Shown here piece after piece: positions 1-6,639 of a DNA stretch of 13,581 nucleotides (its first letter is position 1; each line of letters begins with the position of its first letter). The stretch lies in assembly GCA_030039095.1 (NCBI GenBank), contig JASHQP010000419.1, positions 1 through 13,581 of the forward strand, written 5' to 3'. The notes beneath the pieces were generated by a model. That model worked only from the letters and a program-made list of their open reading frames with translations. It ran no database searches and had not been told where the DNA came from. The stretch is from Streptosporangiaceae bacterium. GTDB lineage: Bacteria > Actinomycetota > Actinomycetes > Streptosporangiales > Streptosporangiaceae. The position numbers and the translations under genes were made by a program.

Positions 1-412
1 CGGGCAGGCCCAGGTCGGCCCGGGCCGCCCAGGAACCCGCCGCGAGCGCGTCGTGCACCGGGACGCCGGCCGCCGCCAGCGCCCGGATCTCGTCGGCGAC
101 CCGCCCGTGCGGCCGTGAGTCCGTGCCGGCCAGGATCGTCACCCCCGCTTCGGCGGCCGCAGCGGTGAGTCCGGCGTGCACGCTCCCGCCGCCGACGAAC
201 CAGCGCTTTCGTGGCCCATCGGGCGCGGACTCGGCGCTGGGCAGGTGCTCCAGGAGGGTGTAGAGCGTCGGGGTCAGCGCCGTGCCCTGCGCGGCCATCT
301 GGGGCAGCAGCGACGGCTCCAGCCACATGCCGTGCTCCAGCGTGTCAACCTTGGCCGCCACCGCGGCTGCGCTGCCGCCCGGGTGCTGCGCGTGGCCGGC
401 CAGAGGGCTCAT
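1..412 (-). pseudogene. Amidohydrolase family (imidazolonepropionase-like), C-terminal fragment
   Basis: This is the 3' part of a metal-dependent amidohydrolase gene, read on the minus strand and running off the left edge. Visible landmarks are a VDTLEHGMW segment (the metal-ligand histidine after the barrel strand), LTPTLYTLLEHLP, then AGVTILAGTDSRPHG containing the catalytic TDS aspartate, and EIRALAAAGVPVHDAL leading into the conserved C-terminal helix. Family members are about 400 residues. Here the frame has an in-frame stop at 479-481 and recognisable homology begins only near the ATG at 412. The N-terminal half with the HxH metal site is therefore absent, although the sequence upstream of this gene lies inside the window. 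I infer a 5'-truncated gene, or the product of a rearranged or chimeric join, that cannot make an active enzyme. The substrate cannot be inferred. Confidence 0.7.
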
Positions 413-529
413 CTGCGGGGGATCCGCCAGGACCTGCGGGCCGGCGGAGGGGCCGCGTGACCGCCAGGCCGGACCCGCTCATTCACCCGATCACCCGGGT
501 TCCGGCTCACCGAGGAAGGCCGCCATGCC

Positions 530-907
530 GTGCGGGGCCATCAGCACGGCCGGTGGGCCGATGACTATCGTGTCCAGGTGCCGGCATTGCACGACCCAGC
601 GGCCGACCGGCACATGGCCGTCGCCGAGACCAGTGACGGGGCGATCGCTGGCTACGTCGCCTGGACGGCCGACCTGCCCAAGCGCCACGGCGAGGTTGTG
701 ATTCTGGCCGTGGCGGAGGACCGCCGGCGCCACCACATCGGCACCTCCCTGTGCCGCTACGCACTGGACGACATGGCCAGGAAGGGTGTCGAGGTGGTCA
801 CCATCGGTACCGGCGGGACAGACTCCTTCCACGCCCCGGCGCGGAAGCTGTACGAGAGCATGGGCTGCGTCCCGGTGAACGTCGCCGTCTACTTCAAGCA
901 GCTGTAG
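530..907 (+). CDS. GNAT family N-acetyltransferase, N-terminus apparently missing
   Basis: A 125-residue protein with the GNAT core. The GAIAGYVAW strand (about residues 38-46) is followed by motif A, VVILAVAEDRRRHHIGTSL, with the RRxHIG acetyl-CoA pyrophosphate loop. The C-terminal part FHAPARKLYESMGCVPV is the usual motif B. The family transfers an acetyl group from acetyl-CoA to an amine; the acceptor is unknown. The only start found in frame after the stop at 458-460 and ahead of the GNAT core is GTG 530; ATG 614 lies inside the fold. The expected first strand and helix (IRPATxxD-like) are not seen, so the 5' end may be lost at the same junction that truncates the divergent amidohydrolase. 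It ends 22 bp before the convergent oxidoreductase gene. Confidence 0.7.
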   Translation: MRGHQHGRWADDYRVQVPALHDPAADRHMAVAETSDGAIAGYVAWTADLPKRHGEVVILAVAEDRRRHHIGTSLCRYALDDMARKGVEVVTIGTGGTDSFHAPARKLYESMGCVPVNVAVYFKQL

Positions 908-925
908 GCCCGGGGAACGCGGGCC
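907..925. terminator. Possible bidirectional hairpin between convergent genes
   Basis: GGCCCG (907-912) and CGGGCC (920-925) form a 6-bp stem with a 7-nt loop, exactly between the stop codons of the converging GNAT and oxidoreductase genes. There is no T-tract, so termination activity is only inferred from position. Confidence 0.3.
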
Positions 926-950
926 GGCCTCAGGAACGCGGGCCGGCCTC
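914..950. repeat. 18-bp tandem duplication, 19-bp period
   Basis: The 18-mer GGAACGCGGGCCGGCCTC occurs at 914-931 and again at 933-950, separated by one A. The second copy encodes the last residues and stop of the minus-strand oxidoreductase. The first copy lies in the intergenic gap. It looks like a small local slippage duplication of the gene end. Confidence 0.9.
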
Positions 951-1682
951 GATGACGCTCCGCACGTCAGCCGCCGTCGGATGGGTGCCGAAATCGGTGA
1001 CCACCCAGGTCGCGCCCGCCTCCTCCCACGGGCCCGGGTCATCGCCCGGCGGCAGGTCAACGACCACGTCGAACGGCTCGCCGGCGGGGCGTGATGCGCG
1101 GAGCGCTGCGGTCAGCTCCGCGAGCTCGCGAGGGGCGGGCAGGTGGGTGGGAAACACCCCGTCCCACCGCGCGGCACGCCTCACCGGCCGCCGGTGCGGC
1201 CACTCCGCCGCCACCCAGATCGGGATCCTGGGACGCTGCAGCGGAACCGGCTCGAACTCCCCGCCCCAGTATCTGGTGAGGGTCTCGAGACCCTCGTCGA
1301 GCAGCCGGGCCCGTTCCCGCGGCTCAGCGACCTCGCCGAATGGCTCGAGCTCGTTGTTCCGCGCGCTGCCCAGGCCGACGCCGAGCGTGAGCCGGCCCGA
1401 GCTCAGCAGGTCGAGGGTCACCGTCTCCCTCGCCAGCTTGTGCACCCGGCGACGGGACACTGGCGTGATCATCGTCCCGATCCGCACCCGGCTCGTCGCG
1501 CATGCGACAGCGGCGAGCGTCACCCACGGGTCGGCGACGGCCCGCACCGGCGCCCGGTACACGATGTGGTCCCACACGAAGAAGCCGTCCCAGCCCCGCT
1601 CCTCCGCGGCGGCCGCGAGCTCGGCCACCAGCCGCGGGTCAGAAAGCTCTTCGAACGGCGGCACGTCGATTGCACGTTTCAC
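930..1682 (-). CDS. LLM class (luciferase-like) F420-dependent oxidoreductase
   Basis: A 250-residue TIM-barrel flavin/F420-dependent oxidoreductase of the luciferase-like monooxygenase class. The N-terminal IDVPPFEELSDPRLVAELA is followed by GWDGFFVWDHI, the hallmark of this class. Then come RIGTMITPV, KLARETVTLDLLSSGRLTLGVGLG and PIWVAAEWPHR. In actinomycetes most members use cofactor F420 for hydride transfer; the substrate here is unknown. I start it at GTG 1682 because the protein then begins directly with the first barrel strand. Residues encoded upstream (up to 1889) do not resemble the family. A TAGGCT hexamer (1690-1695 on this strand) lies 7 nt before the GTG and no Shine-Dalgarno is visible, so the message may be leaderless. 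The gene is complete. Confidence 0.88.
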   Translation of the reverse strand: MKRAIDVPPFEELSDPRLVAELAAAAEERGWDGFFVWDHIVYRAPVRAVADPWVTLAAVACATSRVRIGTMITPVSRRRVHKLARETVTLDLLSSGRLTLGVGLGSARNNELEPFGEVAEPRERARLLDEGLETLTRYWGGEFEPVPLQRPRIPIWVAAEWPHRRPVRRAARWDGVFPTHLPAPRELAELTAALRASRPAGEPFDVVVDLPPGDDPGPWEEAGATWVVTDFGTHPTAADVRSVIEAGPRS

Positions 1683-1689
1683 CGGCCAG

Positions 1690-1695
1690 AGCCTA
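1690..1695 (-). promoter_or_regulatory. Possible -10 element (TAGGCT) of a leaderless transcript
   Basis: TAGGCT matches the TAnnnT pattern of actinobacterial -10 boxes. It stands 7 nt from GTG 1682, which would put the transcription start at or next to the start codon. No good -35 is seen. Confidence 0.35.
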
Positions 1696-1907
1696 GCCGA
1701 ACGGGCACGGCAATGATCTTGACTGCCGGCTGTCGGCGCGGTGCGGTGCGGTGCGGTAGGACCGCAGCATCGCGCTATGGAGTCGTACTGCCCGGTGGGA
1801 CAGCCCTCGAGCAGCTTGATTAGGCCGTGCTCGCCGAGCGGGCGGGCTGGGACGCGGTACGCTGCGCCGCCACGGCGGCAACGGTGCAACGGCCCGGCTC
1901 GCGGCGA

Positions 1908-2534
1908 TCAGCCGGCTCTGGTGAGGTAGCCGCCCAGCGACGGCTCGAGCAGGTCGAACGCGCTGGTGGCGGCCACAGCGAGCGCCGCGCAGATCTCATC
2001 GCGGGGCTGCCCCGCGAGGCTGCGCCGGATCCCCTCCTCGTACAGCACGCGGTGCGCCGACGACACCAGCGCGGCCGCCAGCCGCTGCTGCGGTCCGTCA
2101 GCGCCGGTCTCGGCGGCGATCGCGTCGCCGAGGGCGCGCTCGCGCCGGTAGAGCATTTCCAGGCCCCGGCCCGCCAGCACCGGGCTGTTCTCGATCATCC
2201 GGGCGAATGCCGGGCTGGCCAGCCCGAGCGTCACGTCGGCCCTGGCTACCCGCCCGGCGTAGTCGCGCCGGATCGCGCCGAGCAGGCTCTCCCCCGGAGC
2301 CCGGGCGGCGAAGACGTCGGCCAGGCCGCGGATGACCCGTTCCGCCCTGTCGAAGACCAGGTCCTCCTTGCGCGGGAAGTAGTTCGTGACCGTCATCTTG
2401 GCGACCCCCGCGGCGTCGGCGACCTCGGCGATCGTCACGTCGTCGAAGCCGCGGGCCGCGAACAGCCCGGTGGCCACGTCCGAGATGGCCTGCCGGGTCT
2501 CCTGCTTCCGCCGCTCGCGCAGTCCTGTGGTCAT
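1908..2534 (-). CDS. TetR/AcrR family transcriptional regulator (divergent from the VC0807-like gene)
   Basis: A 208-residue TetR-family repressor. The DNA-binding domain fills the first ~60 residues: QETRQAISDVATGLFAARG, then DDVTIAEVADAAGVAKMTVTNYFPRKEDL, which is the typical helix-turn-helix plus the YF.xKEDL end. The remaining helical domain should bind an unknown ligand. I choose ATG 2534 (MTTGLRERR), the usual N-terminal form for the family. GTG 2543 in the same frame is possible. A GAGGG sits only 2 nt from the ATG, so the ribosome site is not decisive. The gene is divergent from the membrane-protein gene at 2645, and three 17-bp-spaced repeats between them are the likely operator. By family precedent it represses its neighbour and perhaps itself. 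Confidence 0.88.
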   Translation of the reverse strand: MTTGLRERRKQETRQAISDVATGLFAARGFDDVTIAEVADAAGVAKMTVTNYFPRKEDLVFDRAERVIRGLADVFAARAPGESLLGAIRRDYAGRVARADVTLGLASPAFARMIENSPVLAGRGLEMLYRRERALGDAIAAETGADGPQQRLAAALVSSAHRVLYEEGIRRSLAGQPRDEICAALAVAATSAFDLLEPSLGGYLTRAG

Positions 2535-2555
2535 GTCCCTCACCGTAGCCGATTC

Positions 2556-2598
2556 TTAGGTCGAACACAAGATTAGGTTTGACATAATTTTAGGTCGA
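2556..2598. promoter_or_regulatory. Operator: three TTAGGT direct repeats at 17-bp spacing
   Basis: TTAGGT begins at 2556, 2573 and 2590, an exact 17-bp period, and each copy is followed by an imperfect TCGA/TTGA. The repeats sit in a conspicuously AT-rich gap between tetR and the VC0807-like gene. The third copy lies between the -35 and -10 boxes of the membrane-protein promoter and the second overlaps its -35. Repressor binding here should block transcription. That the neighbouring TetR protein is the ligand of this site is inference from position. Confidence 0.7.
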
Positions 2599-2607
2599 GC
2601 CTACCTT
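2579..2607 (+). promoter_or_regulatory. Sigma70-type promoter for the VC0807-like gene
   Basis: TTGACA (2579-2584), a 17-bp spacer, then TACCTT (2602-2607). The -35 is a perfect consensus with ideal spacing. The start of transcription would fall near 2614, about 30 nt before the start codon. Confidence 0.75.
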
Positions 2608-2644
2608 AGTGAAGGTGACAACGAGCGACCACCAGGAGGGCGCG

Positions 2645-3400
2645 ATGTCCCCCAGCACTGCCGCCTCGCCGGTCCGCACGAGCTGCCCCGGCCAGGACCG
2701 CCCCGGCGACGCGCCGCGCCCCGGCGACGGCATGGGCGCCGCGTTGCGCCCGCTGCTGATCGACGTCGGCGTTCCCCTGGGCAGCTACTACTTACTGCGC
2801 GACGGGCTCGGGCTGAGCCTGTGGCTCTCGCTGGCGCTGAGCAGCATCGGCCCCGCGGCCCGGTCGGTCGCCGGCCTGGTGGGCGAGCGGAAGCTGAACG
2901 TGCTGGCGGCGCTGATGCTGGCGGTCAACCTGGCCGGGATCGCGGTCAGCTTCCTGACCGGCGACCCGCGCGCGATGATCGCCAAGGACTCGGTGATCAG
3001 CAGCGTGATCGCGTTCGCGATCCTGGGCTCAGTGATCGCCCGCCGCCCGCTGATGTCCGTGGGCCTGCGCCCGTTCATGACGCAAGGCGTGCCGGAACGC
3101 GGCGCGGCGTGGGACCGGCTCGCCGCAGGCTCGTCCCGGTTCCGGGGGTTCGAGCTGGCGTACAGCACGATCTGGGGGGTCGCGCTGCTGGCCGACTGCG
3201 CAGCCCGGCTGGTGGGCGCCTACACGCTGCCGGTGACGGCGATGGTCTGGATGAGCACGGTCCTGACGCTCAGCGCCGTCGGCGTCGGCGTCATGGTCGG
3301 CGGGGCGGTGGCCGCGATGCCGATCCTGCGGATGGTCGAGAGGGAGGTCAGCAAAGGCCGACCCGGGCCAGCCGGCCGGGTAGGACCGTCTCGAAGCTAG
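2645..3400 (+). CDS. VC0807-like integral membrane protein
   Basis: A 251-residue membrane protein. A hydrophilic N-terminus of about 30 residues is followed by roughly six hydrophobic segments (about 37-52, 57-75, 83-104, 115-133, 172-190 and 196-225). The arrangement PLLIDVGVPLGSYYLL, then SxALSSIGPAARSV, LTGDPRAMIAKDSVISS and ARRPLMSVGLRPF resembles the VC0807-type family, whose function is unknown. ATG 2645 is preceded by a strong AGGAGGG (2634-2640) at 4 nt, which decides it over the in-frame GTG at 2609. Met30 would be an alternative only if the long N-terminus were not made. The gene is divergent from and probably controlled by the TetR gene at 1908-2534. A role in envelope stress or efflux is possible but not shown. 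Confidence 0.8.
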   Translation: MSPSTAASPVRTSCPGQDRPGDAPRPGDGMGAALRPLLIDVGVPLGSYYLLRDGLGLSLWLSLALSSIGPAARSVAGLVGERKLNVLAALMLAVNLAGIAVSFLTGDPRAMIAKDSVISSVIAFAILGSVIARRPLMSVGLRPFMTQGVPERGAAWDRLAAGSSRFRGFELAYSTIWGVALLADCAARLVGAYTLPVTAMVWMSTVLTLSAVGVGVMVGGAVAAMPILRMVEREVSKGRPGPAGRVGPSRS

Positions 3401-3418
3401 CCGAGGGAGCGTAAGGAC

Positions 3419-3454
3419 ATGCGCGGGATTTGCGTGATCGTGCCCGCTTGGTAG
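3419..3454 (+). CDS. Possible 11-codon leader peptide ahead of the eis-like gene
   Basis: ATG 3419 opens an 11-residue frame, MRGICVIVPAW, ending at TAG 3452-3454. GAGGGAG (3403-3409) sits 9 nt upstream at good ribosome-site spacing. The stop overlaps the start of the TAGGAAGG sequence that serves the eis-like gene, so termination could couple to initiation there. It is short enough to be accidental. Confidence 0.3.
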   Translation: MRGICVIVPAW

Positions 3455-3464
3455 GAAGGCGGGC

Positions 3465-3953
3465 ATGGCCACCTACTCCATCCGCCCGGTCGCCGAAGAC
3501 GGGCTCACTGACTTTCTCACCGTGGACGAGCACGCGTCCCACGGCACGCCGGTGTCCGAGCGGGCTCGCGCCAACCTCTTGGCCCGCCTGGATTTCGGCC
3601 GGACCCTGGCTGCGTTCGACGGCGGCACGATGGTCGGCTCGGCGGGCGTGTTCAGCTTCCGGATGCGGGTGCCTGGCGCGCTGGCGGCGGTCGCCGGGGT
3701 GAGCTTGGTTGCGGTGCTTCCCTCGCACCGCCGCCAGGGCATCTTGTCCGCGCTGATGCGCCGCCAGCTAGCCGACGTGAGCGAGCGGGGCGAGGCGGTG
3801 GCCGTGCTGTTCGGCTCCGAATCAGCTATCTACGGGCGGTACGGCTACGGACGCGCCTCCTGGCACGCCGCTTACCGGCTGCAGCGCGGTGAGGGAACGC
3901 TGGCGCCCGGCGCACCGGCTGATCCCGGCCTGCGGCTGCGAATCGCCGAACCG
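3465..3953 (+). pseudogene. Eis-like GNAT acetyltransferase, N-terminal part only
   Basis: The first ~163 codons belong to the Eis family (enhanced intracellular survival-type acetyltransferases, often acting on aminoglycosides or other polyamines). MATYSIRPVAEDGLTDFL is the first strand-helix. VSLVAVLPSHRRQGILSALM (79-98) carries the V-x-V-x-P-x-x-RRxGIL acetyl-CoA site, and AIYGRYGYGRASWHAAYRL (121-139) is typical of Eis. Family members are about 400 residues, with a second GNAT-like and a sterol-carrier-like domain. Here homology stops at LRLRIAEP. The frame then continues to 4460 only as antisense of the phosphatase gene. The start is supported by GGAAGG 5 nt upstream of ATG 3465. The protein is presumably non-functional, or the join is an assembly artefact. 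Confidence 0.8.
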
Positions 3954-5869
3954 CTGTCGGTCGCGAGGGCGAACCATACGATCTTGCTGCCGTTGGCGGG
4001 CAGGCTGCCCCAGCGGTCGGCGAGCGCCTCCACGAGGGTGAGGCCGCGGCCGTCTTCGTCGGCGGGCGCGGGCAGCGTCCGCCGCGGCAGCTGCGGGTGG
4101 TCGTCGCTGATCTCGGCGATGATCTCGTGCTCGGTGTGGTTCAGGCGCAGGCCGATGGGCTCGCTGGTGTGGCGCATGGCGTTGGTCAGCAGCTCGGAGA
4201 CCAGCAGGCAGGCGGTGGGGGCCAGCTCGGCCTGGTTCCAGGCATCGAGGGTGTCGCGGACGAACCGGCGGCCGCCCGCGACGTGCTGCGGCCCGGGCTG
4301 GATCATCGTGCCGACGCTGTCCTTGGGTGCACCCGGCGTGCGGACCAGCAGCAAGGTCACATCATCGGCGGGCTCGCCGGAGCCGGGCAGCAGCGCCGCC
4401 ACGATGCTGTCGGCCGCGCGATCCAGGCTGGACGCCGTGGGGATGATCGTGCGCGCGTAGGTCTGCAGGGCGTCGATCTGGTCCCCGACGTCGCCGTTGC
4501 GGGTCTCCACCAGGCCGTCGGTGTACAGCACCAGCGTGGAGCCGTACGGCACCTGCAGCGTGGTTTCCTCGTGCGGGATGCCGCCGACGCCGAGCGGGAC
4601 ACTGACCGGAACCTGGAGCTGCCCGGCCGTGCCGTCCGGATGGACGAGCAGCGCAGGCAGGTGCCCGGCGGAGCTGGCGGTCACCTCGCCCTGGCTGGCG
4701 TTGATCACCAGGTAGCAGCAGGTGACCAGCTGGCCGGGCAGGTCGGCCACGACAGCGTCCAGCGCGTCCATCAGCTGCTGCGGCGGCATGCCGGTGCGGG
4801 CCAGGGCGTTGGCCGCCGACCGCAGCTGGCCCATGACCGTGGCCGCCTCCAGGCCCCGGCCCATCACGTCGCCGATCAGCACGCCGATCCGCCCGGCACC
4901 CAGCGGAACGAGATCGAACCAGTCGCCGCCCACCCCGGCGCCCCGGGTGGCCGGCAGGTAGCGGCCGGCCGTGACCAGGCCCGGGACCTGAGGCGGGGAG
5001 CCCATCAGGGCGCGCTGGAGGGTCAGCGCGACGTGCCGCTGCTGTTCGTAGAGGCGGGTGAGCTCGCGCTCTGCGTGTTTGCGCTCGCTGATGTCCCGGA
5101 CGATGACGCAGGCCCCGACGACGGTCCCGCAGCGGGCGCGCACCGGGTTCAGCAGGATTTCCACCTCGAGGATGTGCCCGGTGCTGGTCATCCGCAGCGT
5201 CTCGTGATGCTCGACCCGCTCACCCCGGCGGACGCGGGCCATCAGCTCATCGATCTCACCCTCGCGCCCCGGCGGGGCGAGCATCGATGCGTGCCGGCCG
5301 ACAGCTTCCTGAGCGGTGTAGCCGTACATGCGTTCCGCCGCGGCATTCCAGAACGTGATCACCCCGTCCAGGGTCTTCGTCAGGATCGCATCCCGGGAGG
5401 ACACGGCGATCATGACCAGCTCGCTGATCCGGTCCTCGGCGTCCCGCCGCTCGCTGACGTCACGGACCGCGGCCGACACCAGCAGCCCGTCGCTGGTCTG
5501 CAGCGGGCTCAGGCTGATCTCCACCGGGAACTCGCCGCCGCCCCGGCGCAGCCCGTACAGTTCCAGCCCCGCGCCCATCGGCCGCACCTGCTGCCTGGCG
5601 GCGTACGCCAGACGGTGCCCTGGGTGATCGGCACGGAACCACTCCGGGAGCAGTATCTCCACCGCGCGGCCTACGAGCTCACCGCGCCCGTACCCGAACA
5701 TCTCCTCGGTCTGGGCGTTGACCAGCCGGATCACCCCGCGGTGATCGACGATGACCATGGCATCCGGCGCCAGCTCGAACAGCGCGCGGAACCGCTCCTC
5801 GCCGCCTGCCGGCGCGGCGCGGATCTCCTCGGTGCTCTCCAGCCCGCCACGGCCCTGGGCCGCTGCCAC
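3872..5869 (-). CDS. PAS-PAS-PP2C (SpoIIE/RsbU-type) phosphatase with C-terminal HATPase domain
   Basis: A 665-residue signalling protein with two PAS domains (about 24-140 with FRALFELAPDAMVIVD, and 146-263 with ITFWNAAAERMYGYTAQEAVG). A PP2C/SpoIIE phosphatase domain (about 280-511) follows, with metal-site aspartates visible in GGDWFD (D316), IGDVMG (D334), LYTDGL (D451) and ADDVTL. An RsbW-like HATPase domain (about 525-636) carries the SELLTNAMRH N-box and DEDGRGLTLVEAL G-box. Such proteins dephosphorylate anti-anti-sigma factors, and the HATPase part may act as a matching kinase, linking a cytosolic sensor to sigma-factor control. GTG 5869 is the first start after an in-frame TAA two codons upstream, and no clear ribosome site is seen. 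The last ~27 residues after IVWFALATD are antisense to the eis fragment, so the native stop is probably lost. Confidence 0.9.
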   Translation of the reverse strand: MAAAQGRGGLESTEEIRAAPAGGEERFRALFELAPDAMVIVDHRGVIRLVNAQTEEMFGYGRGELVGRAVEILLPEWFRADHPGHRLAYAARQQVRPMGAGLELYGLRRGGGEFPVEISLSPLQTSDGLLVSAAVRDVSERRDAEDRISELVMIAVSSRDAILTKTLDGVITFWNAAAERMYGYTAQEAVGRHASMLAPPGREGEIDELMARVRRGERVEHHETLRMTSTGHILEVEILLNPVRARCGTVVGACVIVRDISERKHAERELTRLYEQQRHVALTLQRALMGSPPQVPGLVTAGRYLPATRGAGVGGDWFDLVPLGAGRIGVLIGDVMGRGLEAATVMGQLRSAANALARTGMPPQQLMDALDAVVADLPGQLVTCCYLVINASQGEVTASSAGHLPALLVHPDGTAGQLQVPVSVPLGVGGIPHEETTLQVPYGSTLVLYTDGLVETRNGDVGDQIDALQTYARTIIPTASSLDRAADSIVAALLPGSGEPADDVTLLLVRTPGAPKDSVGTMIQPGPQHVAGGRRFVRDTLDAWNQAELAPTACLLVSELLTNAMRHTSEPIGLRLNHTEHEIIAEISDDHPQLPRRTLPAPADEDGRGLTLVEALADRWGSLPANGSKIVWFALATDSGSAIRSRRPGSAGAPGASVPSPRCSR

Positions 5870-6076
5870 GGCTTAACCCCGCCCCACAGGCAGGCAGCCG
5901 TCGCAAGCCCCGCCGTGGCGAGGCCCCGAAACCCTGCCCCATTCTGCGATCGGGCATACGCTGCAAACCCCCCGGGCGAGCAGCCCCCTTCTGCCTGGCT
6001 CGCCGTCGCTGCAGGCTAGAGCCTACCTGGTCTGGGCCAGCGCACCGTCAGGAGCGCACGCAGCGGACCTGCCCGG
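5870..6076. other. Gap between the phosphatase and DUF1772 genes
   Basis: This 207-bp gap must hold the phosphatase promoter, if the phosphatase has its own, and the end of the DUF1772 transcript. I see one perfect 7-bp inverted repeat, GGCGAGC (5975-5981) and GCTCGCC (5998-6004), with a 16-nt loop, about 70 nt downstream of the DUF1772 stop. It could be a weak terminator. No recognisable sigma70 promoter is evident. Confidence 0.3.
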
Positions 6077-6550
6077 TCACCGGCCGGCGATCGCCACGCA
6101 CAGCGCGACGGCCGCCGCCGCCTGGAGGATGGCGCGGGCCGTGATGACCGAATCCCACCGGCTCTGCAGGGAGCGGGCGTCGGCGGGGACCTGCCCGGCC
6201 CGGGCGGCCGAGGTGAGGGCGCGGTTGACCGGTGCGCTGATGCGCAGGTAGATGACCAGCCACACGACCTGGGCGGCAACGGCGACGACCGCGGCAACGG
6301 CGGCGACCGCGTGCCCGGCGATGCCCGCGATGATGGCCGCGAGGGCGGCGGCGGCGACGCCGATGACGCCGGGCAGCGGCAGCCGGCGGTCGCCGTACTC
6401 GTGGACGCGGCCCATCACGCTGGTCAGGGCGCCGTCGCTGACCTGGGCCAGCGCGGGACGCTGCACGATCGCGCAGAACACGTCGGTGCCGTAGATGACG
6501 GCGCTGGACAGCAGCGCCGCGGCGGCGAGGATCTGGCTGAGGACGTTCAT
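6077..6550 (-). CDS. DUF1772 / anthrone oxygenase-like membrane protein
   Basis: A 157-residue protein with four hydrophobic stretches (about 5-28, 60-80, 81-103 and 136-154). It matches the small DUF1772 membrane family: an N-terminal helix followed by VFCAIVQRPAL, a central PVNRAL and a late SRWDSVITARAIL, whose N-R and W-x-R positions are typical. Some relatives are described as anthrone oxygenases in polyketide clusters, but there is no polyketide gene here. ATG 6550 is chosen because the protein then begins at the first helix and has GAAGG about 9 nt upstream; an upstream frame to 6649 runs through the operator. It is divergent from a TetR gene whose operator overlaps its promoter, where a TATAAA (6582-6587, minus strand) is a likely -10. 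It is probably repressed by that TetR. Confidence 0.82.
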   Translation of the reverse strand: MNVLSQILAAAALLSSAVIYGTDVFCAIVQRPALAQVSDGALTSVMGRVHEYGDRRLPLPGVIGVAAAALAAIIAGIAGHAVAAVAAVVAVAAQVVWLVIYLRISAPVNRALTSAARAGQVPADARSLQSRWDSVITARAILQAAAAVALCVAIAGR

Positions 6551-6567
6551 GGCGGCAGCCTTCTTTC

Positions 6568-6631
6568 TAGCGTTGCTAGATTTTATATCAACGCTAGACC
6601 TAGCGTTGATATGTTGTCTAGCGGTGATAGA
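6568..6631. promoter_or_regulatory. Palindromic TetR operator with extra half-sites
   Basis: A perfect inverted repeat has arms ATATCAACGCTAG (6585-6597) and CTAGCGTTGATAT (6600-6612), with 2 nt between them. Two more related half-sites flank it: CTAGCGTTGCTAG (6568-6580, itself an inverted repeat CTAGC-GTT-GCTAG) and CTAGCGGTGATAG (6618-6630). All lie in an AT-rich island between the DUF1772 gene and the TetR gene and cover the likely promoters of both. This is a strong operator candidate for the adjacent TetR protein, giving negative autoregulation plus control of the membrane gene. Confidence 0.85.
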
Positions 6632-6633
6632 TT
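6606..6633 (+). promoter_or_regulatory. Promoter giving a leaderless tetR message
   Basis: TTGATA (6606-6611), a 16-bp spacer and TAGATT (6628-6633) form a promoter with an extended TGA just before the -10. The -10 ends 6 nt before GTG 6640, so transcription should begin at the start codon itself. No Shine-Dalgarno is present. Confidence 0.6.
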
Positions 6634-6639
6634 GAGGTC

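Noticed and set aside
751..1716. 321-codon plus-strand open frame
   Set aside because: Antisense to the LLM oxidoreductase; Ser/Arg-rich with no family features.
1740..1756. Three tandem GGTGC units
   Set aside because: A 5-bp microsatellite-like run in an intergenic gap with no other support for function.
1827..2576. 249-codon plus-strand open frame
   Set aside because: Antisense to the TetR gene, which has a clear HTH on the minus strand.
3954..4460. C-terminal 168 codons of the eis-like frame
   Set aside because: These are antisense phosphatase sequence, not Eis; the real homology ends at about 3953.
4097..6019. 640-codon open frame on the plus strand
   Set aside because: It is fully antisense to the PAS-PP2C-HATPase gene, whose domains are clear. 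The translation is low-complexity and matches no family; long antisense frames are usual in GC-rich DNA.
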